In this document: positions 9,588 to 18,861 of the stretch, in pieces | How the letters are laid out: the number at the start of each line of letters is the position of its first letter | Numbering within the stretch: the stretch's first letter is position 1 | NCBI RefSeq assembly: GCF_020524005.1 | Contig: NZ_JAIVKK010000005.1 | Location: 124,001-188,000 of the forward strand | Length of the DNA stretch: 64,000 bases | Direction of reading: 5' to 3' | From: Microbulbifer aggregans | GTDB lineage: Bacteria > Pseudomonadota > Gammaproteobacteria > Pseudomonadales > Cellvibrionaceae | Made by a program: the position numbers and the translations under genes | Notes under the pieces: model-generated | Database searches by the model: none | The model's input: the letters and a program-made list of their open reading frames with translations, nothing else | What the model was told of the DNA's origin: nothing

Positions 9588-10268
9588 TCAGCCCTGCCCC
9601 GACAGTCGGGCGTAGGCCTCGGTCGCCGCAGCCTTTTCAGCCGCGCGTCGATTGCTGCCCCTACCCTGTACGGGCTCATTGAGCCCCGCAACCCGGCAAG
9701 CCACAACAAATTCCTGGGAATGCTCTTCACCACCGACCTCCAGCACGGAGTACTCCGGCAGCGGTTTCTGGCGTGCCTGCAACCACTCCTGCAAGCGGGT
9801 CTTCGGATCTTTGGCCGTTTCCAGGGAGAGATCCTGCAGTCGCGGCGCAAACCAGGCCAGCACCCTCTGGCGGGCTGCTTCAAGCCCCGCATCCAGGTAA
9901 ATGGCTCCGATAATAGCCTCCACAGCATCGGCCAGGATAGAGGCGCGGCGGTGTCCACCGCTTTTCATCTCACCCTCTCCGAGGTACAGGCATTCGCCGA
10001 TCTGCAACTCCCTGGCCAACTTGGCCAGGGTCTCACCGCTCACCAGCTGCGCCCGTAGGCGACTCATCTGACCTTCGCGGCCTTCCGGGAATTTTTCAAA
10101 CAGGGCGGCACTGATGGAAAACCCGAGAATGGAGTCCCCGAGAAATTCCAGCCGCTCGTTGTTGCGGCTGCCATGGGATCGGTGGGTAAGCGCGAGTTTC
10201 AATAAATCTTCCCGCGCGAACTGGTGGCCCAGCCGTGTACTGAGCCGCTGTAGCAGAAGGTCTGTCAC
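9588..10268 (-). CDS. rnc: Ribonuclease III
   Basis: Double-strand-specific endoribonuclease that processes rRNA precursors and many mRNAs. The 226-residue protein has the RNase III signature NERLEFLGDS (about residues 37-46) with its catalytic acidic residues, the second acidic helix DAVEAIIGAIYLD, and a C-terminal dsRNA-binding domain (KTRLQEWLQ... NRRAAEKAAATEA). It starts with GTG at 10266-10268, 3 bases after the DUF4845 gene stop. The lepB-DUF4845-rnc-era-recO run is the usual arrangement in pseudomonads. Confidence 0.97.
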   Translation of the reverse strand: MTDLLLQRLSTRLGHQFAREDLLKLALTHRSHGSRNNERLEFLGDSILGFSISAALFEKFPEGREGQMSRLRAQLVSGETLAKLARELQIGECLYLGEGEMKSGGHRRASILADAVEAIIGAIYLDAGLEAARQRVLAWFAPRLQDLSLETAKDPKTRLQEWLQARQKPLPEYSVLEVGGEEHSQEFVVACRVAGLNEPVQGRGSNRRAAEKAAATEAYARLSGQG

Positions 10269-10271
10269 CGT

Positions 10272-10727
10272 CTATCTGTCATCTCTTCGAAACTGTTCCA
10301 GGTCGACCAGGGGCTCACAGCAGAGCTCCGGTTTCGCTGTATTCAGCTGTTTGTCAAACTTCATCACTACGTCCACGTTCTTGAAAAGTGGTTGACGCAG
10401 CTCGTAATTAATACTCACCAGAGTGCTGTCCGCACCGCGGATAATCTTCACAGCCTTGGTAGGCTCACCGCGCACATTGTTGATCGTAAAGTAGCGATCC
10501 AGCTCACGCTTGATTTCAGAGTTACTCAATTCCCGAACATTGTCGATCTCCGACAATGTCTGCAGCCCTTCCTCTACATAGTGCGCGTCAATGTATGCAG
10601 GCCCCATTTTAGACACAATTGTCAGGCCGAAACCAAATATCGCCAGGACAAACAGCCAACCCCAGTAACTCATACCTCTCTGGCGATTCAGAGACTCCCC
10701 CAGGGAAAAATGTCTTTGCTCAGTCAT
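10272..10727 (-). CDS. DUF4845 family membrane protein
   Basis: A 151-residue protein of unknown function found between lepB and rnc in Pseudomonas and relatives. It has an N-terminal cytoplasmic segment containing QRGMSYWGW, one transmembrane helix (about residues 20-40, ending in GFGLTIVSKMGPAY), then a soluble domain of about 100 residues with the pattern YFTINNV and INYELRQPLFKNVDVVM. It is recognised by position and by this pattern. Likely a membrane-anchored protein with a periplasmic domain. Its role is unknown; sharing an operon with signal peptidase suggests nothing firm. Confidence 0.85.
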   Translation of the reverse strand: MTEQRHFSLGESLNRQRGMSYWGWLFVLAIFGFGLTIVSKMGPAYIDAHYVEEGLQTLSEIDNVRELSNSEIKRELDRYFTINNVRGEPTKAVKIIRGADSTLVSINYELRQPLFKNVDVVMKFDKQLNTAKPELCCEPLVDLEQFRRDDR

Positions 10728-10780
10728 GATGTTTTACCGATTTATCGTTGTATTCTATTCCGGCTTCAGCAACGCGAGCC

Positions 10781-11581
10781 TTACTCGATACCACCAACCC
10801 GTTCAAAGCTGGGCAAGCTCAAAAGTTTGTCCCAATGCATCCAGATAGCAAAGGCTTTGCCAACAATGTCTTTTTCCGGCACGAATCCCCATTCACGACT
10901 ATCCAGGCTGTTGTCCCGATTGTCGCCCATCATAAAATAGTGACCAGCCGGTACTACGATAGTGCGGGTGTTGCCATAACGGCTGGGCGTTACATTTTTG
11001 GCCATCAGGTGACGCTTGCCACCAATATCTTCCCACAGAAACTCTTTCTGCGGATTCCCCGGAGGCAGAGCCTGGATCAACTCCTGCGATGCGGCCTTAC
11101 CATTGATATACAGCGTATTATTGACCACCCGGATCTCGTCCCCGGGCAGGCCGATCACACGCTTGATGTAATAGGTATCGTTCATATGCGGAGGGAAAAA
11201 CACCATCACATCCCCACGCTCAGGCTCTCCCAAGCCCAGCACTTTGGTACGGGAAACAGGAAGTCGCAAACCATACGCAAACTTGTTCACCAGGATGAAA
11301 TCACCCTCAATCAGCGTTGGATCCATGGATGCGGACGGAATCTGAAACGGTTCCACCAGGAATGAACGCAGAACAAAGACGATCGCCAGCACCGGAAAGA
11401 ACGATTTCGCGTATTCCACCAGTACTGGCTCCTGCACAGCCTCAGAACCATGCGCGCCATCGCCAGCAGCTTTGGCGGCCGCGGTTCTGCGGCCGCGGGC
11501 AAGAAACAGCGCATCAAACAACCAGATCGCGCCGGTACCTACCACAAGAAGTAGCAAAATCAGGGGAAAATTGATATCCAT
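10781..11581 (-). CDS. lepB: Signal peptidase I
   Basis: Inner-membrane serine protease that removes Sec and Tat signal peptides. The 266-residue protein has two N-terminal membrane helices (about 5-28 and 58-75) and the nucleophile S85 in IPSASMDPTL. It also has the general base K140 in YIKRVIGLPGD, and the C-terminal GDNRDNSLDSR box. These are the Ser-Lys dyad and boxes B to E of the family. It lies 93 bases downstream of lepA on the same strand. Confidence 0.97.
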   Translation of the reverse strand: MDINFPLILLLLVVGTGAIWLFDALFLARGRRTAAAKAAGDGAHGSEAVQEPVLVEYAKSFFPVLAIVFVLRSFLVEPFQIPSASMDPTLIEGDFILVNKFAYGLRLPVSRTKVLGLGEPERGDVMVFFPPHMNDTYYIKRVIGLPGDEIRVVNNTLYINGKAASQELIQALPPGNPQKEFLWEDIGGKRHLMAKNVTPSRYGNTRTIVVPAGHYFMMGDNRDNSLDSREWGFVPEKDIVGKAFAIWMHWDKLLSLPSFERVGGIE

Positions 11582-11674
11582 TCACACGTCTCTTGTTCTT
11601 AAATTATCCGCTGTTTGTAATATTCTGACGGCTTTTCCGGCCGTGACAACACTTCCCCCGGATGAAAAAACCGG

Positions 11675-13480
11675 TTAGCTGTCCACTTTAAGCACAGCGA
11701 GGAATGCATCCTGCGGCACTTCAACCCGACCCAACTGTTTCATGCGTCGCTTACCGGCTTTCTGTTTTTCCAGCAGCTTTTTCTTCCGCGTCACGTCACC
11801 ACCGTAGCACTTTGCCGTGACGTTTTTACGCAAAGCCTTGACGGTGGTACGTGCAACAACCTGTCCACCAATCGCCGCCTGAATAGCCACATCAAACATC
11901 TGCCGCGGAATCAACTCTTTCATTTTTTCCGCCAGTGCACGACCACGGGCCTGGGCATTGTCACGATGCAGAATGACCGCGAGCGCATCTACCCGTTCGC
12001 CGTTGATGAGGATATCAAGGCGCACAAGTTTTGCCGGCTCAAAGCGCACAAAATTGTAATCCAGCGAAGCAAAACCCCGGCTTACAGATTTGAGGCGGTC
12101 AAAGAAATCCATGACCACTTCGCTCATGGGCAGCTCATAACGCAGTGACACCTGGCCACCCACATACTGCATATCTTTCTGAATACCGCGTTTTTCAACA
12201 CAAAGCGTAATGACATTACCCAGGTATTCCTGCGGCACCAGAATATTGGCTTCGACGATCGGCTCGCGCATTTCCTCGATCATGCCGAGGTCCGGCATCC
12301 GCGAGGGGTTATCCATGTTGACTGTGTCACCATTGGTGAGCTGCACCTCGTAAATCACCGTTGGTGCAGTGGTGATCAGATCGAGATCGTACTCACGCTC
12401 GAGACGTTCCTGAATGATCTCCATGTGCAGCATGCCGAGGAAGCCGCAGCGGAAACCAAAACCCAGTGCGTCAGAGGTCTCTGGTTCGTAAAACAGTGAG
12501 GCATCGTTCAGGGAAAGCTTGTCCAGCGCATCCCGGAAGGCCTCGTAATCATCGGAGCTCACCGGAAACAGACCCGCGTAAACCTGCGGTTTCACACGCT
12601 GGAACCCGGGCAGCATGCTCACTTCTTCCGCACCCTTGGCGTGGGTCAGGGTATCGCCCACTGGTGCGCCGTGGATGTCTTTGATCCCGGCCACGACAAA
12701 GCCCACTTCACCGGCCTTGAGGACACCGGTTTCCTTGCGCTTGGGCGTAAATACACCCACGCTATCGACCACATGCGGGCGGCCGATCGATTTAGTCACA
12801 ATCTTGTCTTTGGTTTTCAGGGTACCCTGCACCACGCGCACCAGAGACACTACACCCAGGTAGCTGTCGAACCAGGAGTCGATGATCAGCGCTTGCAGCG
12901 GTGCTTCAATGTCGCCTTCCGGCGGCGGCACCAGACGCACCAGATCTTCCAGCACTTCCTCTACGCCCAGACCCGACTTGGCACTGCACTGGGTGGCTTC
13001 TGTAGCATCAATACCGATGATGTCCTCGATTTCCTGGGCAACCTTTTCCGGTTCCGCCTGGGGCAGGTCCATCTTGTTGAGCACCGGGATCACTTCCAGT
13101 CCCTGCTCAATTGCGGTGTAACAGTTCGCCACGGATTGGGCTTCTACCCCCTGCGCGGCATCTACAACCAGCAGAGCACCTTCACAGGCCGCCAGGGAAC
13201 GGGATACCTCGTAGGAAAAGTCCACGTGACCGGGCGTATCAATAAAGTTCAGCTGGTAGGTTTTACCATCCCGAGCGGTGTAGTCGAGCGTTACACTCTG
13301 GGCCTTGATCGTAATGCCCCGCTCCCGTTCGATATCCATACTATCGAGCACCTGAGCGGCCATTTCACGGTCGGACAGCCCGCCACAGACCTGAATGAAA
13401 CGGTCAGCGAGGGTGGATTTCCCGTGATCGATGTGGGCGATGATGGAGAAATTTCGGATATGGGAGAGATCAGTGGCCAC
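11675..13480 (-). CDS. lepA: Elongation factor 4 (LepA)
   Basis: Translational GTPase that acts on ribosomes during initiation/assembly or back-translocation. The 601-residue protein has [18 protein letters not shown] (G1), RGITIK (G2), DTPGHVDF (G3) and NKMDLP (G4). It ends with the LepA-specific C-terminal domain ([17 protein letters not shown]). It starts with GTG at 13478-13480, after a terminator that closes mucD, so it probably has its own promoter between 13481 and 13600. Confidence 0.97.
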   Translation of the reverse strand: MATDLSHIRNFSIIAHIDHGKSTLADRFIQVCGGLSDREMAAQVLDSMDIERERGITIKAQSVTLDYTARDGKTYQLNFIDTPGHVDFSYEVSRSLAACEGALLVVDAAQGVEAQSVANCYTAIEQGLEVIPVLNKMDLPQAEPEKVAQEIEDIIGIDATEATQCSAKSGLGVEEVLEDLVRLVPPPEGDIEAPLQALIIDSWFDSYLGVVSLVRVVQGTLKTKDKIVTKSIGRPHVVDSVGVFTPKRKETGVLKAGEVGFVVAGIKDIHGAPVGDTLTHAKGAEEVSMLPGFQRVKPQVYAGLFPVSSDDYEAFRDALDKLSLNDASLFYEPETSDALGFGFRCGFLGMLHMEIIQERLEREYDLDLITTAPTVIYEVQLTNGDTVNMDNPSRMPDLGMIEEMREPIVEANILVPQEYLGNVITLCVEKRGIQKDMQYVGGQVSLRYELPMSEVVMDFFDRLKSVSRGFASLDYNFVRFEPAKLVRLDILINGERVDALAVILHRDNAQARGRALAEKMKELIPRQMFDVAIQAAIGGQVVARTTVKALRKNVTAKCYGGDVTRKKKLLEKQKAGKRRMKQLGRVEVPQDAFLAVLKVDS

Positions 13481-13593
13481 TGCGAGGGTAAAACCTTTTA
13501 AAAATCAGTGAGTTAATACGCGGACCAGGCCGCACTGTGGGCGCAAGTCTAACAGGTTGCGCGAAAAGTGCATCCAGTCCGTCGGAAGTCCTG

Positions 13594-13637
13594 ATAAACA
13601 AAGGGCTCCGGGGCAGCAACCAACCCTCGAAGCCCTT
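13594..13637 (-). terminator. Intrinsic terminator after mucD
   Basis: On the minus strand AAGGGCT (13631-13637) pairs with AGCCCTT (13601-13607), with additional inner pairing, followed by TTTGTTTATC. It lies about 24 bases past the mucD stop and separates mucD from lepA. Confidence 0.6.
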
Positions 13638-13660
13638 CATTTACTCACTTTGCGTGAGGA

Positions 13661-15061
13661 TTAATCCTCTTCAATCTGAATGGTGCGGAACGTCGCCTGG
13701 CCACCGCGGAAAAAGCGGATGGGCAGAAGCTCCCCGGACGGCAGCTTTTTGACGATTTTTTCATAGTCACCGACAGTTTCCACAGCATCGAATCCCAGCT
13801 GCGCAATAATGTCACCACTGCGCAGCCCGGCATTGGCACCGGCCTTACCCGGCACCACCTGTTTGACCAGCACGCCGCTCTCTACGCCCAGGCGCTGCTT
13901 CAGGCCATCGGGGATATCGTCTACCACCAGACCAAGTCGCCCACCGACATCGGTAGTCGCCGGCACATTACTCGCCTGCTGACCATCCTCCTCACCGGGT
14001 AGCGCGCCCACGCGCACACTGAGCTTGCGCTCCTTACCTTCGCGCATCAGAACCACAGGTACTTCGGAACCGGGGCGAATCTGGCCAACCACATGCGGCA
14101 GATCACCGGACATACGAATCTTCTGGCCGTCGAAGCGGGTTATCACGTCACCCACCAGGATACCGGCTCTGTCCGCCGGAGAACCGGCCTCGAGTTGCCC
14201 TACCAGCGCACCTGTCGGCTTGCCCAGCCCCATCGCTGTAGCCAGCTTGCGGTCGACATCCTGAATGCCCACCCCGAGCCAACCGCGATCTACGCGCCCC
14301 TTTTCTTTCAGCTGCGCCACGACGTCCTGAGCGAGGCTGGCAGGAATCGCGAACGACAGACCAATAGAGCCCCCGCTGCGGGTATAAATCTGGGAATTGA
14401 TACCGATGACCTCACCTTCGAGATTGAACAGCGGCCCCCCGGAGTTACCCGGATTGATCGCAACATCCGTCTGAATGAACGGCACATAGTTTTCACGGCT
14501 TTCATTGGGAATGCTGCGCCCCATGGCACTGACAATACCCGCACTCGCCGAATAATCGAGGCCGAACGGGGAGCCAATGGCAACAACCCACTCACCCACC
14601 TTGATCCTTTCAGAGTCCCCCCAGCGCACAGTCGGGAGACCCTTCGCCTCGATCTTGAGCAGGGCCAGGTCTGAACGCTGGTCCGTACCTATGACCTTGG
14701 CGTCATATTCACGCCGGTCCGTCAGGGTTACCTGCACTTCATCTGCGCCGTCAACCACATGATTGTTGGTCACCACATAACCATCTTCAGAGATAATGAA
14801 GCCGGACCCCATACTGGCCACCGGGCGCTGCTGGCGCTGCGGCGGTTCCAGCAGATGGCGGAAGATATCCGGAATTTCCTGCTGATATTGTGGCGGCACG
14901 CCGCTCCTGGAGACGCGATTGCGCTCTAACGTATTGATCTTGACCACAGCCGGGGAATTCTGCTCGATTAGCCCGGTCAGCTCCGGGAGCCCACGCGCCT
15001 CGACAGTGGCGGAAATCAGGAAACAAAGCGCAAGAAAAAACTGCGTAAAGCGTGTAACCAT
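13661..15061 (-). CDS. mucD: Periplasmic serine protease, DegQ/MucD type (HtrA family)
   Basis: Periplasmic quality-control protease and, in Pseudomonas, a regulator of the AlgU/sigma-E response. The 466-residue protein has a signal peptide (about 1-22), then the trypsin-like domain with H101 (TNNHVVDGADE), D131 (RSDLALLKI) and S207 (NPGNSGGPLF). Two PDZ domains follow (about 255-345 and 380-460). The short Q-linker and two PDZs fit DegQ/MucD rather than DegS. It belongs to the sigma-E locus but is separated from rseC by dgcA and mpaA. The last 14 bases around its stop form a palindrome (13656-13669). Confidence 0.94.
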   Translation of the reverse strand: MVTRFTQFFLALCFLISATVEARGLPELTGLIEQNSPAVVKINTLERNRVSRSGVPPQYQQEIPDIFRHLLEPPQRQQRPVASMGSGFIISEDGYVVTNNHVVDGADEVQVTLTDRREYDAKVIGTDQRSDLALLKIEAKGLPTVRWGDSERIKVGEWVVAIGSPFGLDYSASAGIVSAMGRSIPNESRENYVPFIQTDVAINPGNSGGPLFNLEGEVIGINSQIYTRSGGSIGLSFAIPASLAQDVVAQLKEKGRVDRGWLGVGIQDVDRKLATAMGLGKPTGALVGQLEAGSPADRAGILVGDVITRFDGQKIRMSGDLPHVVGQIRPGSEVPVVLMREGKERKLSVRVGALPGEEDGQQASNVPATTDVGGRLGLVVDDIPDGLKQRLGVESGVLVKQVVPGKAGANAGLRSGDIIAQLGFDAVETVGDYEKIVKKLPSGELLPIRFFRGGQATFRTIQIEED

Positions 15062-15186
15062 ATCTCGTTACCCCTAATAAGCCCTTCTACGTTGCAGAAA
15101 TGCGTTAAATAGACAAATTATCTTTCGATCAATGTTGGCTCCACCGAGTTTTCACTAGTATTTGGGGAGCCAAATTGGCAGCCCGG

Positions 15187-15205
15187 AAAGTGAAGCATTC
15201 ACTTT
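15187..15205. repeat. Operator-like inverted repeat between mucD and mpaA
   Basis: AAAGTGAA and TTCACTTT flank a 3-base centre in the divergent 223-base region between mucD and mpaA. The size and symmetry fit a binding site for a dimeric regulator. No factor can be named. Confidence 0.35.
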
Positions 15206-15284
15206 TCCGTCGTCAGCACCCTGTTAGTGGGACTTTTTTCGAGAAAGTTCGCATTTTCCAGTGTAAAACAGTGTTAAGGACCCC

Positions 15285-15992
15285 ATGCCAGAATTGCGCC
15301 CCCGCCAGCAGCGCGGATTGTTCCATCACCAGCGTCACTCATACGGCCAGTCAGCACTGGGCGCACCGCTGTTCTACTTCCCCGCCGAGATCGTGGATCA
15401 AAATTCCGGCATCGTTATGGCCGGCACCCACGGCGATGAGGTAGCGGCGGTCGTAGCTCTCTCCTGCGCCCTGCGATCCCTTGCCAGCGGACAACTCCGC
15501 CACCACGTAATCCTCGCGGTTAACCCGGACGGTTGCCAACTGGGCATCCGGGGCAACGCCAATGGCGTGGACCTCAACCGCAACTTCGCCACTGAAAACT
15601 GGCAAGCAGGTGGAACCGTGTACCGCTGGAACAGCGCAGCCGAAGCCCGCGACGTGTACCTGTCCACCGGTGACAACCCCGGCTCGGAACCCGAAACCCA
15701 GGCGCTCTGCCGGCTGATACAGGAACTGGCTCCGGCCTGGATTGTTTCTATCCACGAACCTCTGGCCTGCGTGGAAGACCCACAGCAAAGTCCTTTAGGG
15801 CACTGGCTCGCAGAAAACATTGAACTCCCCCTGGTAAGCGATGTTGGCTACAAGACCCCAGGCTCCTTTGGCACCTGGTGCGCGGAGCAGCAACATCATT
15901 GCATTACCCTGGAGTACCCACCGATCTCCGCTGATGCCGCCAGCGAGGAGTATCTCGACACCATGGCGACCCTGCTTTGCTATAGCGAGTAA
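15285..15992 (+). CDS. mpaA: Murein peptide amidase A (M14 zinc peptidase)
   Basis: MpaA cleaves the gamma-D-Glu to meso-diaminopimelate bond in murein peptides, yielding L-Ala-D-Glu for reuse. The 235-residue protein shows the M14 zinc site H49/E52 in GTHGDE and the third ligand H157 in VSIHEP. It also shows the NPDG and DLNRNF substrate motifs and the catalytic glutamate E210 in TLEYPP. There is no signal peptide, fitting a cytoplasmic recycling enzyme. Its convergent neighbour dgcA epimerises the product, the same pairing as E. coli mpaA and ycjG. The pair sits between rseC and mucD, an unusual place. Confidence 0.88.
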   Translation: MPELRPRQQRGLFHHQRHSYGQSALGAPLFYFPAEIVDQNSGIVMAGTHGDEVAAVVALSCALRSLASGQLRHHVILAVNPDGCQLGIRGNANGVDLNRNFATENWQAGGTVYRWNSAAEARDVYLSTGDNPGSEPETQALCRLIQELAPAWIVSIHEPLACVEDPQQSPLGHWLAENIELPLVSDVGYKTPGSFGTWCAEQQHHCITLEYPPISADAASEEYLDTMATLLCYSE

Positions 15993-16028
15993 CCTACCCC
16001 CATTCACCAAATCAGGAAGCTACGGATC

Positions 16029-16976
16029 TCAAGTCCAGTAAACCCGCCCACCCGAGAACTTCAGCGGCTCAACATCGTTGGCCAACCAGGTAGGCCCATC
16101 CAGATCCACAAACCGGGCCTGACTACCCAGAGGCCAGGCAGCGCGCACCGCACGTGAAGTGCACAGCATGCATCCGAGCATCAACTCGAACCCCATACGC
16201 CGCCCTTCTTCTGCCAGCGCCAGCGCCTCGGTAATACCGCCAGTTTTATCGAGTTTTATGTTCAGCATGTCGTAGCGCCCCTGCAGCCGCGGCAAGTCCT
16301 TACGGGTGTGACAGCTTTCATCGGCGCAGATTGGCAGGGGGTGAGGGAAATGCGCCAGCAGCTCATCGTCCGCCGCCGGCAGCGGCTGCTCGAGCATCGT
16401 CACACCACGCTCCGCCAGCGCCTCACACAGCTGTGAAAGCCCCTCCCCACTCCAGGCTTCGTTGGCATCAATGACGAGTTCCGCAGAGGGTGCCGCAGCT
16501 CGCACCGCCTCCACGCGCGGTAATACCTGCTCTCGATCAAGCTTGAGCTTGAGGACTGACACACCACGCTCCACAGCAACCATTGCCGCCTCGGCCATTG
16601 ACTCGGGAGAGCCAATTACTAATGTCTGCACAGTAGGTAAAGAAAGAGAATCTGGAAGATGCGCCCCGCTTTGCTTCGAATGCCAATCGGCCATCGCGCA
16701 GTCAATCGCGTTGCGCGCCGCACCCGCCAACGCCAGAGACTGCAGCTCGGCCTGGGTAAGGCCCCGCTCCAGCGCCGGTGCCAACGAACGGATCTCGGCC
16801 AGTACGGACTCAACGCTCTCACCATAGCGCGCGTAGGGCGTGCACTCTCCCACGCCGGTAAAACCTGCTGAGGAATATTCCACCACCACGACATCCGCCT
16901 GGCTGCGCGCACCGCGAGAAATCACAAACGATGTCTTCAGCGGCCAACTCTCGGCGTAGCTGCGCACTTCGACCAT
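16029..16976 (-). CDS. dgcA: L-Ala-D/L-Glu epimerase (enolase superfamily)
   Basis: Converts L-Ala-D-Glu, released from murein by MpaA, to L-Ala-L-Glu for catabolism. The 315-residue protein has the muconate-lactonizing subgroup residues: lysines in LKLKLD (143-147), metal ligands D170 (DANEAW), E196 (EQPLP) and D219 (ADES), and the second base K241 in NIKLDKTGG. The very strong ribosome-binding site GGAGGGG directly precedes the ATG at 16974-16976. A terminator-like hairpin lies 30-60 bases upstream. It shares its strand with the rpoE-rseABC operon, 195 bases away. Confidence 0.9.
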   Translation of the reverse strand: MVEVRSYAESWPLKTSFVISRGARSQADVVVVEYSSAGFTGVGECTPYARYGESVESVLAEIRSLAPALERGLTQAELQSLALAGAARNAIDCAMADWHSKQSGAHLPDSLSLPTVQTLVIGSPESMAEAAMVAVERGVSVLKLKLDREQVLPRVEAVRAAAPSAELVIDANEAWSGEGLSQLCEALAERGVTMLEQPLPAADDELLAHFPHPLPICADESCHTRKDLPRLQGRYDMLNIKLDKTGGITEALALAEEGRRMGFELMLGCMLCTSRAVRAAWPLGSQARFVDLDGPTWLANDVEPLKFSGGRVYWT

Positions 16977-17007
16977 AGCCCCCCTCCGGGGAGAAATTAT
17001 GGGAATC

Positions 17008-17032
17008 GGAGAAAAGAGCCGCGCGCCGCGGC
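17008..17032 (-). terminator. Intrinsic terminator or attenuator between rseC and dgcA
   Basis: On the minus strand GCCGCG, a 3-base loop and CGCGGC (17018-17032) are followed by TCTTTTCTCC. It is nearer to dgcA (start 16976) than to the rseC stop (17172), so it could end the rpoE operon or attenuate dgcA. Confidence 0.5.
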
Positions 17033-17171
17033 GACCCAGCTTTCAGTGTAGGAAAAGACGGGGGATGCACCTCGGAATTCTGCGGGCTTTAATTGGGATG
17101 GATCGCGGGAAGCGCAGCTCACAGGCTGAGTTCATTCAACCAAAACAGTCTAAGGGCTTTGGCGCCCCGCC

Positions 17172-17636
17172 TCAGCCCGCAGGAGTAGAGCAAGGTTGGC
17201 TGTGCTCCAGCCGCAAGAGTTGGGGGACCATCGCGGGGTTATTGCGATTGCGGCTGCCAAACCAACGCACACCGATGCCACCACCAACCAATCCGGCCAG
17301 CGCAACGATAATGGCACCCGGCTCCGCAGCCAGCATATTGCCAAGTTGCGCCCCGGCAAGCATACCCACCAGCGGCAGCAGATAAACGATTAAGGCACTA
17401 CTCGCGAGGGTGTTTTCTGAAATTCCGATAACCACTGTGTCATGCAACGCCAGTTGGGACAGCTGACGAGGCGCCACCGGCACATGAATCCGCGAAGTAT
17501 TCGACCAGAAATCACCGAGCAGTCCGGTGCCGCACCCGGACTTGGCCGCACAGCCGTGACAACTGCTGCGCTGCACAGTCTCAACCCAGATTCCATCCTG
17601 GCCAAGGGCGACAACTCTGCCCCGCTCTTCGATCAT
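17172..17636 (-). CDS. rseC: SoxR-reducing/sigma-E regulator RseC (MucC)
   Basis: Small inner-membrane protein of the RseC/MucC family, associated with reduction of SoxR and with modulation of sigma-E. The 154 residues contain an N-terminal cysteine cluster (C26, C29, C35 in CHGCAAKSGCG) and a soluble beta domain. Two adjacent membrane helices follow (about 80-101 and 103-123), then a basic cytoplasmic tail. The fourth gene of rpoE-rseA-rseB-rseC, 66 bases after rseB. Confidence 0.88.
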   Translation of the reverse strand: MIEERGRVVALGQDGIWVETVQRSSCHGCAAKSGCGTGLLGDFWSNTSRIHVPVAPRQLSQLALHDTVVIGISENTLASSALIVYLLPLVGMLAGAQLGNMLAAEPGAIIVALAGLVGGGIGVRWFGSRNRNNPAMVPQLLRLEHSQPCSTPAG

Positions 17637-17702
17637 AAATTCAGCCTGTCAAATTACCTGCCGGGAGGCCCTAACTCACCCCGCAGGGCGAAGTAACGGA
17701 CA

Positions 17703-18758
17703 TCAGTTTTTAGCGGCTATTCCGCGCGCGACCAATTGCGCCGTCTGCACGGGGATTTCGCCCACAACTGTAATGGTATAGCGCTGTTCGCCAACCAGTA
17801 TGTGATCCATGTAGGCGACGGTCGCCCCACGCACCGCGCGACCGTTAAAATTCATTTCCGGGCCAAGCGACTGGATAAAGACGGTAAATACACTGAGACC
17901 ATCGCTATAAACCAGCATCTCACCATCTTCAACTTCTCGAGCAGCCACGGCCTTGAAGCCGGGAGGCACCCAGCGTAAATCCCAACGGCTCACGATACTA
18001 CCGCAGGCCGCCATGGTTTCACTTTTCCGCGCCGAATCCGTTTGCGCCACCAGCGCGCTATCGTCCACTGGAGACAAGTCGAGCTGTACAAACTGGTAGC
18101 GTTCCAGAATCTGACCATTCGCATTGACCAGTAATGACTTGAGCGGCAGACCAGTCTCTTTGTCCACGCTGACCATCATCCCCAGACGATGCATATCTTT
18201 TGGCCGCAACTCCAATACCACGGCGTCGCGATCGGCCACCCGCTCGTCGCCACGCAACAAAACATGGTAGAGCGCCTGAACATTCTGCTGCCCACTGCGA
18301 CTCCAGATCCCCGCACGGGAAAGCGGGCTGCCCTCGCGCCGACAGTGGGCATCGTGGCCGCGACTGACCAGCTCTCGGGAGGTGCCACTGAGATAGCGCA
18401 CCCGCTCCACCAGCTCGCCACCACGAATCCCGCGCACCACTTCCAGGGTTTCCAGCATGCCGACATGCTCAAAGGTCACCAGGCCACGGTACTCAAGGCT
18501 GGTTACCGCTTCCGCCATTTTATTCAGCCAGAAGGCCGGCGTTTGATCTTCATCCAAAGGCGCGCTCTCACCGCCTGCCTGCGCCACCACCAACAGTGGG
18601 GGACGGACAAGCTCACTATCCGCCGAGGCAGCCGCTTGCGCCTGAGCCTTTACTTGCTCAGAAGCCTGGTCCTGGGCCTGAATGACGGGCGCCACTAACA
18701 ACAAAGCCAACAGCAAGCTGTTGGCTTTATCAGGGAAAGTTTGGAATCGCTTCAGCAT
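17703..18758 (-). CDS. rseB: Periplasmic sigma-E regulator RseB (MucB)
   Basis: RseB binds the periplasmic part of the anti-sigma factor and shields it from proteolysis until lipopolysaccharide or mislocalised lipoproteins displace it. I start at ATG 18756-18758, after AGAG, giving 351 residues. The frame is open further upstream but that lacks a ribosome-binding site. There is a signal peptide (about 1-29, ending VIQAQ), a low-complexity Gln/Ala segment, then the LolA-like domain (WLNKMAEAVTSLEYRGLVTFEH...) and the C-terminal domain with WDLRWVPPGF. Directly downstream of rseA. Confidence 0.92.
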   Translation of the reverse strand: MLKRFQTFPDKANSLLLALLLVAPVIQAQDQASEQVKAQAQAAASADSELVRPPLLVVAQAGGESAPLDEDQTPAFWLNKMAEAVTSLEYRGLVTFEHVGMLETLEVVRGIRGGELVERVRYLSGTSRELVSRGHDAHCRREGSPLSRAGIWSRSGQQNVQALYHVLLRGDERVADRDAVVLELRPKDMHRLGMMVSVDKETGLPLKSLLVNANGQILERYQFVQLDLSPVDDSALVAQTDSARKSETMAACGSIVSRWDLRWVPPGFKAVAAREVEDGEMLVYSDGLSVFTVFIQSLGPEMNFNGRAVRGATVAYMDHILVGEQRYTITVVGEIPVQTAQLVARGIAAKN

Positions 18759-18861
18759 GACAACTCTATTAATGGTTATCGGATATCGTTCATGCACTGG
18801 TTGCCGCCCGCCCCCACACATTCAGGGCACCTGACGGCATCCGCAGTCGCTGAGCAGGCCG

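Noticed and set aside
15245..15250. GAACTT on the minus strand upstream of mucD as a sigma-E -35.
   Set aside because: No acceptable -10 (TCTGA-like) lies 16-17 bases downstream, and the leader to mucD would be over 150 bases.
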